Positions 8,470-16,859 of a stretch of 64,000 nt of DNA are shown here, in pieces (positions within the stretch are counted from its first letter, which is position 1; each line of letters opens with the position of its first letter). The stretch is from Streptomyces echinatus (GTDB lineage: Bacteria > Actinomycetota > Actinomycetes > Streptomycetales > Streptomycetaceae). The translations under genes and the position numbers were made by a program. Under the pieces are notes generated by a model that did not search any database, had not been told where the DNA came from, and was given only the letters and a program-made list of their open reading frames with translations. The stretch lies in the NCBI RefSeq assembly GCF_014203595.1, contig NZ_JACHJK010000005.1, positions 154,105-218,104 on the forward strand. The letters are read 5' to 3'.

Positions 8470-9009
8470 ATGCCGGCAGTCAGGTGGGGAACCGGGGCGG
8501 GGGCCGTGGTGGTGCTGGTGGCCACCGGCGTCTGGGCGATGTGGCCGGGGCAGGTCGACGCACGGCTCTGGAGCGAGGTACGGCCGGTGATCGAGGCCCG
8601 GCTGGCGGCGGAGAACCGGGGGACCGGGTACGGCGGGACCGTGCCCGCGCTGGAGGCGCACTGGTTCTGCCGGGCCGAGGCGCTCGACCTGGACGACCGC
8701 GGTGGCGAGGTGCGCGCGGGCGTCAACACGCTCTGCGTCGAGTACGGTGTGCGCGACGGCAGCCTGGTGGAATGCGGCGCCGGACAGGTTCCGCAGGTGC
8801 TGCGGCTGGCCCGGACCGCGGACGGCGGCTACCGGGTCGTGGCGCGCGAGGAGGCGCCCGACGGTGCCGGGAACGCCCGCTGGACCAAGGACCACTTCGG
8901 CCGCGTCGGCAGCGCCGCCCTGGGCAGACCCATGTCGGCCGCCGCCCTGGAGAGCGCGGCCCGCACCCGCTTCGGCCTGCCCGCGAACGCGCCGGTCGGA
9001 GACTGCTGA
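8470..9009 (+). CDS. Hypothetical membrane-anchored or secreted protein
   Basis: The 179-residue product starts with one hydrophobic helix (about residues 5-25, ending VWAMWPG) followed by an exported domain with four cysteines (HWFCRAE, NTLCVEY, VECGAG, VGDC at the very end), compatible with two disulphides. I do not recognise the family. The ATG at 8470 is favoured because gaggag lies 8 nt upstream; GTGs at 8461 and 8467 are alternatives. It sits between the divergent XPB helicase gene and the convergent helicase-associated gene, with only 7 bp to the latter's stop codon. Confidence 0.65.
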   Translation: MPAVRWGTGAGAVVVLVATGVWAMWPGQVDARLWSEVRPVIEARLAAENRGTGYGGTVPALEAHWFCRAEALDLDDRGGEVRAGVNTLCVEYGVRDGSLVECGAGQVPQVLRLARTADGGYRVVAREEAPDGAGNARWTKDHFGRVGSAALGRPMSAAALESAARTRFGLPANAPVGDC

Positions 9010-9016
9010 GCCGTAC

Positions 9017-11620
9017 TCAGTCGTCCGCCAGTTCGGCGACCCCCGTGATCCGGTGCAGCGGATACGTCCGCACCTCGTCCGCCGTGTGGTCGTACGCCGT
9101 CACGAAGCCGCCCTCCACCCGGATCGGGGCGATGACCCGCTGGCTGGCGGCGCCCTCGGCGTTGACGTAGCCGATCCACACGGCGTCGCCGGTCAGGACG
9201 GCGGCCTGCATGGTGGCCAGGGTCTCGGCGGAGGAGGTCCGGGGCAGCTCACCGCCCGCCAGGGGCTCGCCCGCCGACTTGCGCGGGGCGGTGGCGGCCA
9301 GGTCACCGGCCCGGATCGCGCGGATCGCCGCCGCCAGCAGCGTGGCGTCCGGCGGCGGCGGCCCGTCCGGCACCGGCTCGGGCGCGGTGCGCGGCGGGGT
9401 GCGGTGGGCGTGGGCGCGGGTGATCAGGACATCGCCCTCGGCGGACTCCGCGGCGGGCGCGTACCCCATCGCGCGCAGCCCCTCCAGCAGCGTCGCCGGA
9501 TCGGCCGGGGCGGCCAGCACGGTCGGGGCCAGCCGGCGCAGGCGCAGGGCGGCGGCCCGCTTGTCGGCGAGGATCTCGTTCAGCAGGGCGTCGTCGTCGC
9601 AGCGGACGTACGCCGAGGCCGCGCCGACCCGCAGATGGCCGTGCCGGCGGGCCACGTCGTCGATCAGATAGGCGAGCGGCTGCGGGACCGGGGTTCGGGA
9701 GTGCTCGGTGAGGAAGGCGTGCAGGTCGGCGGCGGCCCGGCCGGCGTCCAGGGCCCGGCGCACGGACGCCGGCGTGAACCGGTACACGGTCGCGCCGCCC
9801 TTGGACTCCACGTCCGCGAGCACGCCCAGCATGTCCGCGAGCGGCCGCCGCAGCGGGCCGGGGGCGACCGCCGTCAGGTCGGCCTGGAGCAGGACGTGGT
9901 CCAGGGGCTCGGGCAGCAGCGGGGCGAGCAGCCGGGCCGCGGCGGCGGCCGCGACGGCCTGGTCGGCGGCGGAGAGGGGCGCGAGCCGGTCGGGCGCGCG
10001 GTGGTGGTGCACCGGGAGCTTGTCGCCGGGACCGGACGGCACGGGGGAACCGGCATCGGGGGCGGCCAGGGAGCCGGGGGCCGGGGCGCCGGTCCCGGCC
10101 GGGCCCGCCTTCGACGAGCCGGCCCCGGCGGCGGGTGGCAGCCCGAGCAGCGCGCGCCCGTGCGCCGCCAGCGCGCCCCGGCCGGTCACGCCCAGCAGCT
10201 CCGCCTCCGACAGGGTCCAGCGGGCCAGCCGGGAGCGCAGATCGTCGTCGCCGTCGCGCTGGGCGCCCCGCAGCGGCCGTTCCCAGCGCAGCCGGGCCAG
10301 CACCGACCCGGCGTCCGGGGCCGCGCCCTGCGGGAGTCCGGCCAGCAGGGACAGCACCCGGTGCCGTACCTCGGGCGCGGCGGACCGGTCGAGGCCCGCC
10401 CCGAGCGCCGACAGGGCCCGGTCCTTCGCGTCCCGGCCGCCGACCAGCCCGGCGGTGCGGGTGGCCGTCAGCCATGCCTGGGCGAGCCGGACCCAGCGCT
10501 CGGCCGGCGGCTGCTCCAGCCACTCGTCGTAGGCGGGAGTGGCCGCGTACCGCTCGTCGGCCTCCCCGTCGGAGGCGACCAGGCCGGCCGCGTACGCCAG
10601 CTCGGCCCAGAAGGCGGCGACCGGCTCGGACACGTCCAGCGCCACGGCGGTCCGCTTCAGGTCACGGACGCTGAGCCCGCCCGCCCGCAGCACGGCGGGC
10701 CCGCCCTCGTCCCAGTCCTTCAGCAGCTCCTCCACGGTGGCCAGCGCGGTGTACGCCTGCCCGGCCGCGGTGGCGTCCACCACCTGCGGGCCGTGGGCCG
10801 CGGCCGGCGCCACGGCGGGCGGCACCGGTTCGGGCGCGCGGTGGGCGCGGCCCTCGCGCAGGTGCAGGGCGACCTCGCGGGGGAGCACGACCGTGCCGGG
10901 TGCGGTCGGCAGCAGCAGGCCGCGGTCCAGCAGCCAGCGCAAGTGCGCCGCCGGTTCCGCGGTGACCTGCCCGTACGGCGGTCCCCACACCAGCCGGGAC
11001 AGCACCTCGTGGGCGGCCTCCGGGGCCCCGGCGAGCAGCTTCGCCATCTTCTTCCGGTGCGTGAACAGCGTGGTCAGCGCGGTCACGGCGGACACCGAGT
11101 CGTGCGTGGACGGCAGCCCCGCCGCCGCCACGATCTCCTGGATCCGCCCCGGCGACATGCCCGAGGTGGCCTCCTGCACGGTCGGGCCGAGCCCGGTCGG
11201 GGACGGATGCTGCGGCGACGGCGCGAGCAGCTCGCGGGCGGTCCGCACCAGCCGCAGCCGGTCGTCCTCGCCCCACACCAGCGCCTGCTCGCGCAGGGCG
11301 GCGACGGCCCGCGGCAGCGCGCCGGCCACCGCCTCGTCGCCGGCGTCCCCGGCCATCAGCCCGAGCAGGGTGCCGTACGACGCCGGGTCCGGGGCCACCG
11401 CCAGCGCCTCCGCCGCCTGGAGCGCGAACCGGTCCAGCCGCTCCAGGGCGCGCAGCACCGAGGCGCGCGTACCGGCGCGGGTGGCGAGCTGGGTGAGATC
11501 CGTGGGTACGGGGGTGACGAGGTCCGGACGGCTGCGCAGCAGCGCGGCCAGGGAGGCGTCGTCCCGCACGCGGAGCGCCTCCGCGAGGGACCGAGGGGCT
11601 GAGTGGGCCTCGGGGCTCAT
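9017..11620 (-). CDS. Helicase-associated (XPB/Ssl2 N-terminal type) protein with WYL-like end
   Basis: The protein of 867 residues has no Walker motifs. The N-terminal 100 residues (SLAEALRVRDDASLAALLRS) form short helical repeats; the middle contains winged-helix-like segments; around residues 530-760 lies a helicase C-terminal-like domain (HVLLQADLTAVAPGPL, then FTPASVRRALDAG); the last 60 residues (VWIGYVNAEGAASQRVIAPI ... TAYDHTADEVRTYPLHRI) resemble a WYL ligand-binding domain. Actinobacteria carry this protein beside XPB, so a repair-linked accessory or sensor role is likely. The Ala/Pro-rich stretch near 495-540 looks like a linker. The start is the ATG at 11620. Confidence 0.8.
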   Translation of the reverse strand: MSPEAHSAPRSLAEALRVRDDASLAALLRSRPDLVTPVPTDLTQLATRAGTRASVLRALERLDRFALQAAEALAVAPDPASYGTLLGLMAGDAGDEAVAGALPRAVAALREQALVWGEDDRLRLVRTARELLAPSPQHPSPTGLGPTVQEATSGMSPGRIQEIVAAAGLPSTHDSVSAVTALTTLFTHRKKMAKLLAGAPEAAHEVLSRLVWGPPYGQVTAEPAAHLRWLLDRGLLLPTAPGTVVLPREVALHLREGRAHRAPEPVPPAVAPAAAHGPQVVDATAAGQAYTALATVEELLKDWDEGGPAVLRAGGLSVRDLKRTAVALDVSEPVAAFWAELAYAAGLVASDGEADERYAATPAYDEWLEQPPAERWVRLAQAWLTATRTAGLVGGRDAKDRALSALGAGLDRSAAPEVRHRVLSLLAGLPQGAAPDAGSVLARLRWERPLRGAQRDGDDDLRSRLARWTLSEAELLGVTGRGALAAHGRALLGLPPAAGAGSSKAGPAGTGAPAPGSLAAPDAGSPVPSGPGDKLPVHHHRAPDRLAPLSAADQAVAAAAAARLLAPLLPEPLDHVLLQADLTAVAPGPLRRPLADMLGVLADVESKGGATVYRFTPASVRRALDAGRAAADLHAFLTEHSRTPVPQPLAYLIDDVARRHGHLRVGAASAYVRCDDDALLNEILADKRAAALRLRRLAPTVLAAPADPATLLEGLRAMGYAPAAESAEGDVLITRAHAHRTPPRTAPEPVPDGPPPPDATLLAAAIRAIRAGDLAATAPRKSAGEPLAGGELPRTSSAETLATMQAAVLTGDAVWIGYVNAEGAASQRVIAPIRVEGGFVTAYDHTADEVRTYPLHRITGVAELADD

Positions 11621-11695
11621 CCGGCCAACGGTAGCGGACAACCCCGCCCCACCCGAGAGCCCGACCGCCCCCGCCCCGACAGCACCAGCACTACG

Positions 11696-11726
11696 GCGCC
11701 CAAAAGGGGCGCGGGGAACTGCGCGC
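11696..11726 (+). repeat. Streptomyces GC-hairpin repeat, copy 1
   Basis: The bases gcgccc-aaaa-gggcgc form a short hairpin that runs straight into cggggaactgcgcg. The same composite occurs again at 11784, 13074, 13139 and, degraded, at 56123. I recognise this as a very abundant intergenic element of Streptomyces chromosomes. Confidence 0.75.
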
Positions 11727-11783
11727 CCAGCCCCGACGAACCCGCGCCCGGCCGACGACCGAGGCCACATGCCCGGGCCCCGG

Positions 11784-11808
11784 CAGGGACGCGGGGAACT
11801 GCGCGAAC
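11784..11808 (+). repeat. Streptomyces GC-hairpin repeat, partial copy 2
   Basis: The bases cagggacgcggggaactg plus gcgcg repeat the right half of copy 1 with one change (gacgcgg for ggcgcgg), about 80 bp further on. The left hairpin arm is not preserved. Confidence 0.65.
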
Positions 11809-11919
11809 AGGCCCGCCCGGCCCGCGGCCGGACGACCGCCGAGGCCGCTCGCACGGCCAACAGGAAAGAACCGGTACCGTCCTCACGGGGAATCAGTCGG
11901 CGCACCCCGGAGGGGTTCC

Positions 11920-12978
11920 GTGGGGATCGAGAGCGACCAGGTCGTCTACGAGTATCTGAGCCGCGTCGGAGACATCGCCCACCAGCGGCAGCTGCCGTCG
12001 GCGACGCGGATGCGGCTCGTGTCGGAGCTGCGCAACGAGATCGACCGGAGCCGGGCGAAGGCGACGGTCGACTCACCCGCCGCCGTCCGCCGCATCCTGG
12101 ACCACATCGGCACCCCCGACGAGGTCGTCGCGGCGGCGGGCGGCAACGGCGCGCTTCCGCAACCGCCCTCCGCCGCCGTACCGGCACAGCCCGCCGCCGG
12201 CGAACGGACGCGGAAGCAGGCGGAGCGGACGCGGGAGCCGGCGGAGCGGGAGCGGCCGAAGGGGCTGCGCCGGGTCGTACCGCGCCCCCGCCCCGCCGAG
12301 CCCGAGCCGCCCGCGCCGCGTGACGGGCCGGCCCCGCCGCACCTCGCCCCCGCGCACGAGCTGGGGGACGGCGCCCTGCCGCCCGACTGGTGGCGGGTGG
12401 GCACCGGCGGTCCCCAGGCGGACATCGACTCCGTGCCGGGGTTCGTCGGCGGGGTGGAGATCCCGGACATGCTCAGGCGCCCTCCGGCCCGGGACGCGGC
12501 GGAAGCGGCCACCGAGAAGACCGAGCCGGCGGCGGACCCCGCCGGCCCCGCGCCCGCCGCCGCCCCGCGCCGCCGGCTCCTGGGCCTGCGCCCCGCCCGC
12601 GCGGCCGCGCCGGCCGACACCCCCGCGCGCCGGCTCCTGCCCCGCTGGTCCAACCCGCTCCTGCTGCTGGCCGCCGCCGCGCTCGTCGCCGGGACCGTGC
12701 TCGGCAACTGGTTCGCGCTGCTCCTGGGCTGGGTGATCGCCTACGGCTCCCGGCGCCTGACGGCAGCGGAGACCAAGTGGGCGGTGATGGTGCTGCCGGG
12801 CACGGCGGTCGGGGCCGGGCTGGTGTGGCTGTGGGGGCGCAACGAGGGGCGCTGGGGTGAGCCGATCGCCCAGGGCCACCTGAACGACGCCGTAGGCGAG
12901 ACCTGGCCCTGGGTGATCCGCGGAGCGGCCCTGGCCTCGGCCGCCTACCTGGTCTGGCGCTCCCAGAAAAAGAACTGA
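11920..12978 (+). CDS. Membrane protein with N-terminal HAAS-like helical domain
   Basis: The 352-residue protein begins with a helical domain of about 75 residues (YEYLSRVGDIAHQ, LVSELRNEIDRS, VRRILDHIGTPDEVVAA) that resembles the HAAS/DUF1700 domain, used to tether partner proteins to membrane modules. A long charged Pro/Arg-rich region follows, with a conserved-looking island (LPPDWWRVGTGG ... VPGFVGGVEIPDM), then four hydrophobic segments (about 245-345) ending in SQKKN. The GTG start follows ggagggg by about 5 nt. Its partner is not obvious from the neighbours. Confidence 0.7.
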   Translation: MGIESDQVVYEYLSRVGDIAHQRQLPSATRMRLVSELRNEIDRSRAKATVDSPAAVRRILDHIGTPDEVVAAAGGNGALPQPPSAAVPAQPAAGERTRKQAERTREPAERERPKGLRRVVPRPRPAEPEPPAPRDGPAPPHLAPAHELGDGALPPDWWRVGTGGPQADIDSVPGFVGGVEIPDMLRRPPARDAAEAATEKTEPAADPAGPAPAAAPRRRLLGLRPARAAAPADTPARRLLPRWSNPLLLLAAAALVAGTVLGNWFALLLGWVIAYGSRRLTAAETKWAVMVLPGTAVGAGLVWLWGRNEGRWGEPIAQGHLNDAVGETWPWVIRGAALASAAYLVWRSQKKN

Positions 12979-13333
12979 CCCACGCCCGGGCTGCGCCGCG
13001 TTGCCCACGCTCACCATCCGGCTGCGCCGCGCTGCCTTCGGCCGTCGTCCGGCTGCCGCCGCGTCGTGGCAGGTCGCGCAGTTCCCCGCGCCCCTGGGTG
13101 GGACCAGCCGGCCCGCTCCGAAAGCCGCCGGCGCCGCAGCGCCCCAAAGGGGCGCGGGGAACTGCGCGATCGGCCCGGCACGGACCGCACCCGGCAGACG
13201 GCGGCCACCCCCACGGCGCGGATCCGCCCCCCGCACTCACCCACCCCGCATCAACAACCCCACACGGTCGGCCCCGTCACCGCGTCGTCCGCTCATCCAC
13301 CCCGCCCCGGCGGTGCCCGGCAGAATGGCCCCC
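12979..13333. other. 355-bp intergenic region with inverted repeat copies
   Basis: No gene is supported. The region contains two oppositely oriented copies of the GC-hairpin repeat (listed next) and GC-rich, degenerate copies of ggctgcgccgcg near 12988-13030. These probably include the transcription stop for the upstream gene. Confidence 0.6.
13074..13169. repeat. Inverted pair of the GC-hairpin repeat
   Basis: The 22 bases at 13074-13095 are the exact reverse complement of those at 13148-13169, with 52 bp between them. The right copy also carries its own hairpin gcgcccc-aaa-ggggcgc at 13139-13155, a good terminator-like structure. Transcribed through, the pair could fold into one long stem. 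Confidence 0.9.
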
Positions 13334-13969
13334 ATGGCTTTCCACCTCACCGTCGGCTTCGACCTCGACATGACCCTCATCGACTCACGGCCGGGCATCC
13401 GTGCCTGTTACCTGGCCCTCGCCGAGCGCACGGGGACGTTCATCGACGCCGATCTGGCGGTGACCCGGCTGGGGCCGCCGCTGGCGGAGGAGCTGATCCA
13501 GTGGTTCCCGCCCGAGCAGGTGCCGGCGATGGCCGACCTGTACCGGGAGATGTACCCCTCCATAGCCATCGCCGCGACGCCCGCCATGGACGGTGCCCGG
13601 GAGGCGATCGACGCGGTGCGCGCGGCCGGCGGACGGACGATGGTGGTGACGGCGAAGTACGAGCCGAACGCCAAGCTGCACCTGGCCCACCTCGGCATCG
13701 AGCCGGACGTGGTCGTCGGCGACCTGTGGGCCGAGCAGAAGGCGGCGGCGCTGCGCGAGTACGGCGCCGGCGTGTACGTCGGCGACCACGTAGGGGACGT
13801 GCGCGGAGCCCGCGCGGCGGGTGCGTTTTCGGTCGCCGTCGCGACCGGTCCGTGCCCGGCCGGTGAACTGGCCGCGGCCGGTGCGGACGTCGTCCTCACC
13901 GGTCTGTCCGCCTTCCCGGCGTGGCTCTCCGGCTACCGCGAGGCGCCCGGTGCGGCCCCCCGCGCCTGA
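13334..13969 (+). CDS. HAD-superfamily hydrolase (phosphoglycolate phosphatase-like)
   Basis: The 211-residue protein has HAD motif I as FDLDMTLIDS near residues 9-18 (nucleophile Asp and acid Asp two residues on), a helical cap, motif II around VVTAKYEPN, and the motif III/IV region VYVGDHVGDVRGARAAG near 152-168. This suggests a small-molecule phosphatase; the substrate cannot be told. The ATG at 13334 is chosen; an ATG at 13325 would add three residues. Its 3' end overlaps the convergent gene at 13933 by 37 bp. Confidence 0.85.
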   Translation: MAFHLTVGFDLDMTLIDSRPGIRACYLALAERTGTFIDADLAVTRLGPPLAEELIQWFPPEQVPAMADLYREMYPSIAIAATPAMDGAREAIDAVRAAGGRTMVVTAKYEPNAKLHLAHLGIEPDVVVGDLWAEQKAAALREYGAGVYVGDHVGDVRGARAAGAFSVAVATGPCPAGELAAAGADVVLTGLSAFPAWLSGYREAPGAAPRA

Positions 13970-14196
13970 CGCCGCCCGGCGGTGACCGACCGCAGGACAC
14001 CGGCGCCGGCGACGAGGAATCCGACGGCCATGAGCATGCTCAGGCCGAACATGTACGTAGGAAAAGGCCTCGCCCCGACGAACAGCGGGGCCACCGTGAC
14101 GAGGGTGGCGACCGCTCCGAGGAAGAAGACGACGGCCCCGGCGCGGATCAGTCGGTCACCGGGCGCGGCGGAATTCGTTTGGGTTTTGTCACGCAC
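13933..14196 (-). CDS. Small two-helix membrane protein
   Basis: The 87-residue product starts VRDKTQTNSAAPGDR and has two hydrophobic segments (AGAVVFFLGAVATLVTVAPLFV and MFGLSMLMAVGFLVAGAGVL in part), then a basic tail. I do not recognise a named family, though similar proteins sit beside the cold-shock gene in other Streptomyces as I recall. The GTG at 14196 is chosen because the hydrophilic start fits; a longer frame to 14229 exists. It overlaps the HAD gene at its 3' end and diverges from the cold-shock gene. Confidence 0.6.
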   Translation of the reverse strand: MRDKTQTNSAAPGDRLIRAGAVVFFLGAVATLVTVAPLFVGARPFPTYMFGLSMLMAVGFLVAGAGVLRSVTAGRRQARGAAPGASR

Positions 14197-14241
14197 CGGA
14201 CCAGGGTAGTTCCCTGCGCGAGAGAACAACCGGGGAACGTC

Positions 14242-14297
14242 TTGTCACCCGCCCGAAGACCATTAGCCTTGGTAGCGGCGGGTCATGGTCGACCCGC
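14242..14297 (+). promoter_or_regulatory. Candidate housekeeping promoter and leader hairpin of the cold-shock gene
   Basis: A ttgtca hexamer (14242-14247) and a tagcct hexamer (14264-14269), 16 bp apart, resemble a vegetative promoter. The transcript would start near 14276 and open with the hairpin gcgggtc-atggtc-gacccgc (14278-14297), followed by about 65 nt of leader. Structured leaders are common for cold-shock mRNAs; function here is inferred. Confidence 0.45.
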
Positions 14298-14361
14298 CCC
14301 AGTGCTATCAAGAGCCGTTTCCGAAGTAGTTTTCCCGACGAGTACGAGGACGAGGACAGAC

Positions 14362-14745
14362 GTGCCTACCGGCAAGGTCAAGTGGTTCAACAGTGAGAAG
14401 GGCTTCGGCTTTCTCTCCCGCGACGACGGCGGTGACGTCTTCGTCCATTCCTCGGTTCTCCCCGACGGAGTCGATGCGCTCAAGCCGGGACAGCGCGTGG
14501 AGTTCGGAGTCGTCGCCGGTCAGCGCGGCGACCAGGCGTTGTCGGTGATCCTGCTCGACCCGACGCCGTCGGTCGCCGCCGCCCAGCGCAAGAAGCCGGA
14601 CGAGCTGGCCTCGATCGTGCAGGATTTGACGACCCTTCTCGAGAACATCACGCCGATGCTGGAGAAGGGCCGTTACCCGGACAAGGCCTCCGGCAAGAAG
14701 ATCGCCGGTCTGCTCCGCGCGGTCGCCGACCAGCTGGACGTCTGA
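14362..14745 (+). CDS. Cold-shock domain protein with helical C-terminal extension
   Basis: The first 66 residues are a cold-shock domain with both RNA-binding motifs, KGFGFLS (RNP1) and DVFVHSSV (RNP2), after the typical opening TGKVKWFNSEKG. Unlike the 67-residue CspA type, it carries about 60 more residues (RKKPDELASIVQDLTTLLENI ... in part, then GKKIAGLLRAVADQL) predicted to be helical. The protein probably binds single-stranded RNA; the tail may mediate dimerisation or partner binding. GTG start at 14362 after gaggac. It converges on mqnD with 36 bp between stops. Confidence 0.9.
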   Translation: MPTGKVKWFNSEKGFGFLSRDDGGDVFVHSSVLPDGVDALKPGQRVEFGVVAGQRGDQALSVILLDPTPSVAAAQRKKPDELASIVQDLTTLLENITPMLEKGRYPDKASGKKIAGLLRAVADQLDV

Positions 14746-14781
14746 TCCCTGTTCCGACGGGACCCGGAATCCGGGAATCCG

Positions 14782-15630
14782 TCAGGGAAACGCGAGCGCG
14801 TCCGGGCCGAGGGGCGGTACGAGTCCCTCGGCCGCCGCTCGTGTGAGCAGCCCGCGGACCGCCGCGTAGCCGTGCTCTCCGAGGCCGGCGGTGAACTCGT
14901 TGACGTAGAGCCCGATGTGCTGGTCGGCGACGGCCGGGTCCATCTCCTGGGCATGCGCCATGACGTACGGCCGGGAGGCCTCCGGGTCGTCCCAGGCGGC
15001 GCGCACGGAGGCACGGACCGAGTCGGCGAGCCGGCCGAGCGCCTCGGCGCCCAGCGAGCGCTTGGCGATGATCGCGCCCAGCGGGATCGGCAGCCCGGTG
15101 GTCCGCTCCCAGTGCTCGCCCATGTCGGCGAGCTTGTGCAGCCCGTAGTTCTGATAGGTGAACCGGGCCTCGTGGATGACCAGGCCCGCGTCCACCTTGC
15201 CGTCCCGCACGGCCGGCATGATCTCGTGGAACGGCATGACCACGATCTCGCCGACCCCGCCCGGCAGGGTGTCCGCCGCCCACAGGCGGAACAGCAGATA
15301 GGCCGTCGACTTCTCGCTCGGCACGGCGACCGTACGGCCCGTCAGGTCCGTTCCCGGCTCCCGGGTCAGCACCAGCGGCCCACAGCCCCGGCCCAGCGCG
15401 CCTCCGCACGGCAGCAGCGCGTACTTGCCGAGGACGTACGGCAGGACCGCGTACGACACCTTCAGTACGTCGAACTCGCCGCGCTCGGCCATGCCGTTGG
15501 TGATGTCGATGTCGGCGAAGGTCACGTCCAGCGCGGGGGCGCCGGGGACGCGGCCGTGGGCGAGGGCGTCGAAGACGAACGTGTCGTTCGGGCAGGGGGA
15601 GTACGCGATCTGCAGTGGCTCAGTGCTCAT
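14782..15630 (-). CDS. mqnD: 1,4-dihydroxy-6-naphthoate synthase, futalosine pathway
   Basis: The 282-residue protein shows the MqnD signature: IAYSPCPNDTFVFDALAHG at the N-terminus, DIDITNGMAE, FDVLKVSYAVLPYV, and GLVIHEARFTYQNYGL. MqnD converts cyclic dehypoxanthine futalosine to 1,4-dihydroxy-6-naphthoate in the menaquinone route used by Streptomyces. Its start overlaps the end of mqnB by 11 nt, so the two are translated as a pair from one transcript. Confidence 0.95.
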   Translation of the reverse strand: MSTEPLQIAYSPCPNDTFVFDALAHGRVPGAPALDVTFADIDITNGMAERGEFDVLKVSYAVLPYVLGKYALLPCGGALGRGCGPLVLTREPGTDLTGRTVAVPSEKSTAYLLFRLWAADTLPGGVGEIVVMPFHEIMPAVRDGKVDAGLVIHEARFTYQNYGLHKLADMGEHWERTTGLPIPLGAIIAKRSLGAEALGRLADSVRASVRAAWDDPEASRPYVMAHAQEMDPAVADQHIGLYVNEFTAGLGEHGYAAVRGLLTRAAAEGLVPPLGPDALAFP

Positions 15631-16369
15631 GGGCGTTCCAACTCTCCAGTGCGGGCGCGAGCTTCCCGAAGCCCTCGGTGAGTGCGGCGAGGGCGTCGCC
15701 GATGCGCCAGGCGGCCCGGTCGCGGGGGCCGACCGGGTTGGAGACCGCGCGGATCTCCAGGACGGGCACGCCGTGCGCGGCGGCGGCCTCCGCCACCCCG
15801 AAGCCCTCCATGCCCTCGGCGAGCGCGCCGGGGTGCCGGGCGCGCAGGGCGGCGGCACGGGCGGCGGTGCCGGTCACCGTGGAGACGGTCAGGATCGTGC
15901 CGATACGGGCACCGGTGGCCTCGGATGCGACTCGAACGAGTGATTCCGGCGAGCGGTGGGTGACGGTGCCGAAGCCGAGTTCGGTGACCGGGAGGAAACC
16001 GTCGGCGGTCTCGGCCCCCAGGTCGGCCACGGTGATCGCGTCGGCGACCACGAGGGAGCCGACGGGCGCCCCGTGCGGGAAGCCGCCGCCGATGCCGGCC
16101 GAGACGACCAGACCGTAGGGGCGGCCGGCCAGCGCGGCGGCGGTGAGGGCGCCGGCGGTGGAGGCGGCGGCGAGCGCCGGACCCACACCGGCGGCGAGCA
16201 GGTCCCAGTCCGCGGCCGTACGGCACAGGGTCGCGCCCGGCAGCCGTACCTCCTCGGCCGCCGCGGGCAACGCCCGGGCCACCGCGTCCCGCTCGACGGG
16301 AACCGCGGTGACGGCCAGGACCCTTCCGGCGGAAGTCGTGATCAGCCCTTCTTCAGCTTGAAGGACCAC
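15620..16369 (-). CDS. mqnB: Futalosine hydrolase
   Basis: The protein of about 249 residues belongs to the nucleoside phosphorylase-like futalosine hydrolases: LAVTAVPVERDAV at the N-terminus, LVVSAGIGGGFPHGAPVG (purine-site loop) and NPVGPRDRAAWRIGDAL near the end, with EGMEGFGVAEAA carrying the acidic ribose-binding Glu. It removes hypoxanthine from futalosine in menaquinone synthesis. The GTG at 16369 lies inside the end of the upstream lipoprotein gene (28-nt overlap); initiation closer to LITTSAG, at a CTG next to gaagaaggg, is also possible. It is coupled to mqnD. Confidence 0.92.
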   Translation of the reverse strand: MVLQAEEGLITTSAGRVLAVTAVPVERDAVARALPAAAEEVRLPGATLCRTAADWDLLAAGVGPALAAASTAGALTAAALAGRPYGLVVSAGIGGGFPHGAPVGSLVVADAITVADLGAETADGFLPVTELGFGTVTHRSPESLVRVASEATGARIGTILTVSTVTGTAARAAALRARHPGALAEGMEGFGVAEAAAAHGVPVLEIRAVSNPVGPRDRAAWRIGDALAALTEGFGKLAPALESWNAHEH

Positions 16370-16815
16370 ACGCCCTTGGTGTTCTTCTCACCCATCTGGA
16401 TCGCGAGGGTGTTGGTGGTGCCCCCGGTGCCGTACTGCTCCTGGAAGAACGCGCCGTACGGGATCGTGTGGTACGTCTGCTTGCTGTTCTCGCTGAACGG
16501 GCGGCCGTTGACCAGCACGACCCAGCCCGCCTCGGCGATCTTCGGGTCGACGCCGATGCGGACCGTCTCGTCCGGGCCGACCTCGATCGTCTTCACGTCG
16601 TCGGCGTTCTTGACACAGTCCTTCAGCGACTCGGCGTTCAGCTTCTCGCCGTCGTTGTAGCAGAGGGCCTCGGAGCTGACCGAGTCCCCGCCGACGGTGA
16701 CCGTCGCGACGGGCGTCGGCTTGTCACAGGCCGACAGGACGAGCAGTCCGGCGGAAACGGCGCCGGCGACAGCGACGGCGCGGCGGCGTCGCACAACGGA
16801 TTGCAGCGTGGTCAT
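16342..16815 (-). CDS. DUF2771-like lipoprotein
   Basis: The 157-residue protein has a lipoprotein signal: a basic start VVRRRRAVAV, a hydrophobic stretch and the lipobox LVLSAC with Cys30. The mature part is about 125 residues, has two more Cys (ALCYNDG and LKDCVKN) and ends in a Lys-rich tail. It fits the DUF2771 family of actinobacterial lipoproteins of unknown role. It is the first gene of an apparent three-gene unit with mqnB and mqnD; the functional link is not clear. Confidence 0.8.
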   Translation of the reverse strand: MTTLQSVVRRRRAVAVAGAVSAGLLVLSACDKPTPVATVTVGGDSVSSEALCYNDGEKLNAESLKDCVKNADDVKTIEVGPDETVRIGVDPKIAEAGWVVLVNGRPFSENSKQTYHTIPYGAFFQEQYGTGGTTNTLAIQMGEKNTKGVWSFKLKKG

Positions 16816-16859
16816 GGCCGAAGGCTATCGGGCGCCCACAGCCGTCCGCCCACGTGGGG

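Larger units (their letters stand above)
11621..11919. other. 299-bp intergenic region with repeat copies
   Basis: No gene is supported here. The region holds two copies of the GC-rich hairpin repeat listed separately, and the ribosome binding site ggagggg at about 11909-11915 for the gene at 11920. It separates divergently transcribed genes. Confidence 0.6.

Noticed and set aside
8702..11602. Open frame of 966 codons on the plus strand
   Set aside because: It runs across the exported-protein gene and antisense to the helicase-associated gene; composition is low-complexity Gly/Gln/Arg.
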